Positions 63,230 to 64,000 of a stretch of 64,000 nt of DNA are shown one piece after another (position 1 is the stretch's first letter; every line of letters starts with the position of its first letter). Location of the stretch: the NCBI GenBank assembly GCA_005405945.1, contig BJHW01000001.1, positions 8,494,001 through 8,558,000 of the forward strand, read 5' to 3'. The DNA is from Streptomyces violaceusniger (lineage in GTDB: Bacteria > Actinomycetota > Actinomycetes > Streptomycetales > Streptomycetaceae). Made by a program: the position numbers and the translations under genes. The notes under the pieces were generated by a model. The model had not been told where the DNA came from and did no database searches. It was given only the letters and a program-made list of their open reading frames with translations.

Positions 63230-64000
63230 ACCTGCGGCAGCACCTTGGTGCGGTAGAAGTCGAAGAAGCCGCGCTGGTCGGGGCCGATCTGATTGACGTA
63301 GACGGTGTCGAACCCGGCCTCCGCGTACGCGTTCAGCGCGGCCACGTGCGCCTCCGCGTCATCCCCGCAGACCACTTCATCGGCCACCCGCTCGGGGGTG
63401 ACGAGCTGGGCGGCCTGCTCGAACTGGCCCGGGGTGGTCAGCGTCGACAGCAGCTCACCGGGCAGCGCCTCGGTCGGCCACAGCCGGTGGGCGGTGCGCA
63501 GCGCCTCGTCGGGGTCCGGGCCGTAAGCCACCTTCAGGCCGCCGCGGGCCGGTTTGCTGTTGCCCCCGGCGCCGCTGCCGCGCCGGAACCGCGCCACCAG
63601 CTCCGCGTCCGGGGTCATGGTGATGAAGCCGTCGCCGACCCGTCCGGCCAGTGCGGCGGCGGCCGATCCGAAGGCCGCGATGTCGATGGGCACCGGCTCC
63701 TCGGGCACGGTGTACAGCCGCGCGTTCTCCACCGTGTAGTGCTTGCCGTGATGGGTGACGCGGCGCCCCTCGAACAGCTGGCGCATCACCATCACGGCCT
63801 CCTCCAGCATCTCCAGCCGGATCGGCGCGGGGGGCCAGCGGTCGCCCAGTACGTGCTCGTTCAGCGCCTCGCCGCTGCCCACCCCCAGCCGGAAGCGGCC
63901 CTCCAGCAGCACCGCGCTGGTCGCGGCGGCCTGGGCCACGATGGCCGGGTGGATACGCATGGTGGGGCAGGTCACCGCGGTCTGCACGGGCAGACTGGTG
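63220..64000 (-). CDS. LLM-class F420-dependent oxidoreductase (5' end outside window)
   Basis: The frame is open to base 64000, so the N-terminus is missing; about 259 residues remain. TSLPVQTAVTCPTMRIHPAI, RFRLGVGSGEALNEHVLG, GDRWPPAPIRLEMLEEAV, AAFGSAAAALAGRVGDGFI, VYVNQIGPDQRGFFDFYRTK and VLPQVAG. This is the bacterial luciferase-like fold; sequence pattern fits the F420-dependent group (glucose-6-phosphate-dehydrogenase-like). Substrate unknown. Confidence 0.85.
   Translation of the reverse strand, partial: TSLPVQTAVTCPTMRIHPAIVAQAAATSAVLLEGRFRLGVGSGEALNEHVLGDRWPPAPIRLEMLEEAVMVMRQLFEGRRVTHHGKHYTVENARLYTVPEEPVPIDIAAFGSAAAALAGRVGDGFITMTPDAELVARFRRGSGAGGNSKPARGGLKVAYGPDPDEALRTAHRLWPTEALPGELLSTLTTPGQFEQAAQLVTPERVADEVVCGDDAEAHVAALNAYAEAGFDTVYVNQIGPDQRGFFDFYRTKVLPQVAG

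Noticed and set aside
1..64000. tRNA, rRNA or insertion sequence
   Set aside because: I scanned for cloverleaf/CCA-like ends, rRNA signatures and transposase motifs by eye and found none. A tRNAscan-SE/ISfinder run would be decisive.

Overview
The window reads as a piece of a Streptomyces (or very close actinomycete) chromosome. It is uniformly G+C-rich with G/C-ending codons, has GTG and TTG starts, short overlaps between genes, and typical Streptomyces families (SAV_2336-type protein, Trypco1, DUF5709, a DUF397 remnant, crotonyl-CoA carboxylase/reductase, F420-type LLM oxidoreductase, PAS-GAF-PP2C regulator). I see no rRNA, tRNA, CRISPR array or insertion sequence.

Layout. 2-853: 3' part of a phytoene-desaturase-like flavoprotein; 917-1869: an isolated hemC. 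1934-8783 (minus strand): a tightly coupled five-gene operon, Trypco1 protein -> trypsin-like/VMAP-C protease -> MoxR AAA+ ATPase -> SAV_2336-type vWA-like protein with zinc ribbons -> MinD/ParA-like ATPase. I read it as a vWA-MoxR-VMAP conflict (defence or regulated-proteolysis) system and as the most interesting locus here. 8923-11101: alkylation repair pair (Ada-type AraC/AlkA fusion and Ogt). 11117-16024: NAD/nucleotide-modification genes (Sir2, Fic, NAD(P)-binding NmrA-like, ADP-ribosylglycohydrolase), a TetR regulator and a DUF397 remnant. 16124-19677: glycerate kinase, a repeat field, pssA and psd. 19858-25923: the ethylmalonyl-CoA pathway operon (ccrA, ecm/meaA, CoA-ester lyase, MaoC hydratase, acyl-CoA dehydrogenase). 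26289-31133: two divergent secreted glycoside hydrolases (GH95-like and GH97). 31584-36542: TetR, a double-length 3-hydroxyacyl-CoA dehydrogenase, a HEAT-repeat protein, an Rv2578c-type radical SAM protein. 36702-43608: SRPBCC protein, a DHA2 transporter fused to carboxypeptidase-regulatory-like repeats, a PAS-GAF-PP2C-HATPase regulator and a coupled methyltransferase. 43714-49244: operon of three peptidases (M55, M20, S9), a 4'-phosphopantetheinyl transferase and a GNAT enzyme. 49482-64000: DUF5107/TPR protein and a stress-type block (DUF5709, CBS, DUF2795, Vms1-like, holin-like, katE/pfpI, pyruvate-oxidase-like enzyme, LLM oxidoreductase), part of it with SigB-like promoters.

A technical feature runs through the window. 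At least 20 single-base frame breaks interrupt otherwise well conserved genes. Each one is repaired by adding ONE base, most lie in runs of four or more G or C, and each repaired gene length becomes a multiple of three. I therefore treat them as missing bases in the sequence (homopolymer undercalls), annotate those genes as single CDSs, and give the position of each break.

Several gene-poor stretches hold repeat families rather than genes: 17363-18151, 31193-31495, 39994-40357, 51682-52209 and 57802-58564.
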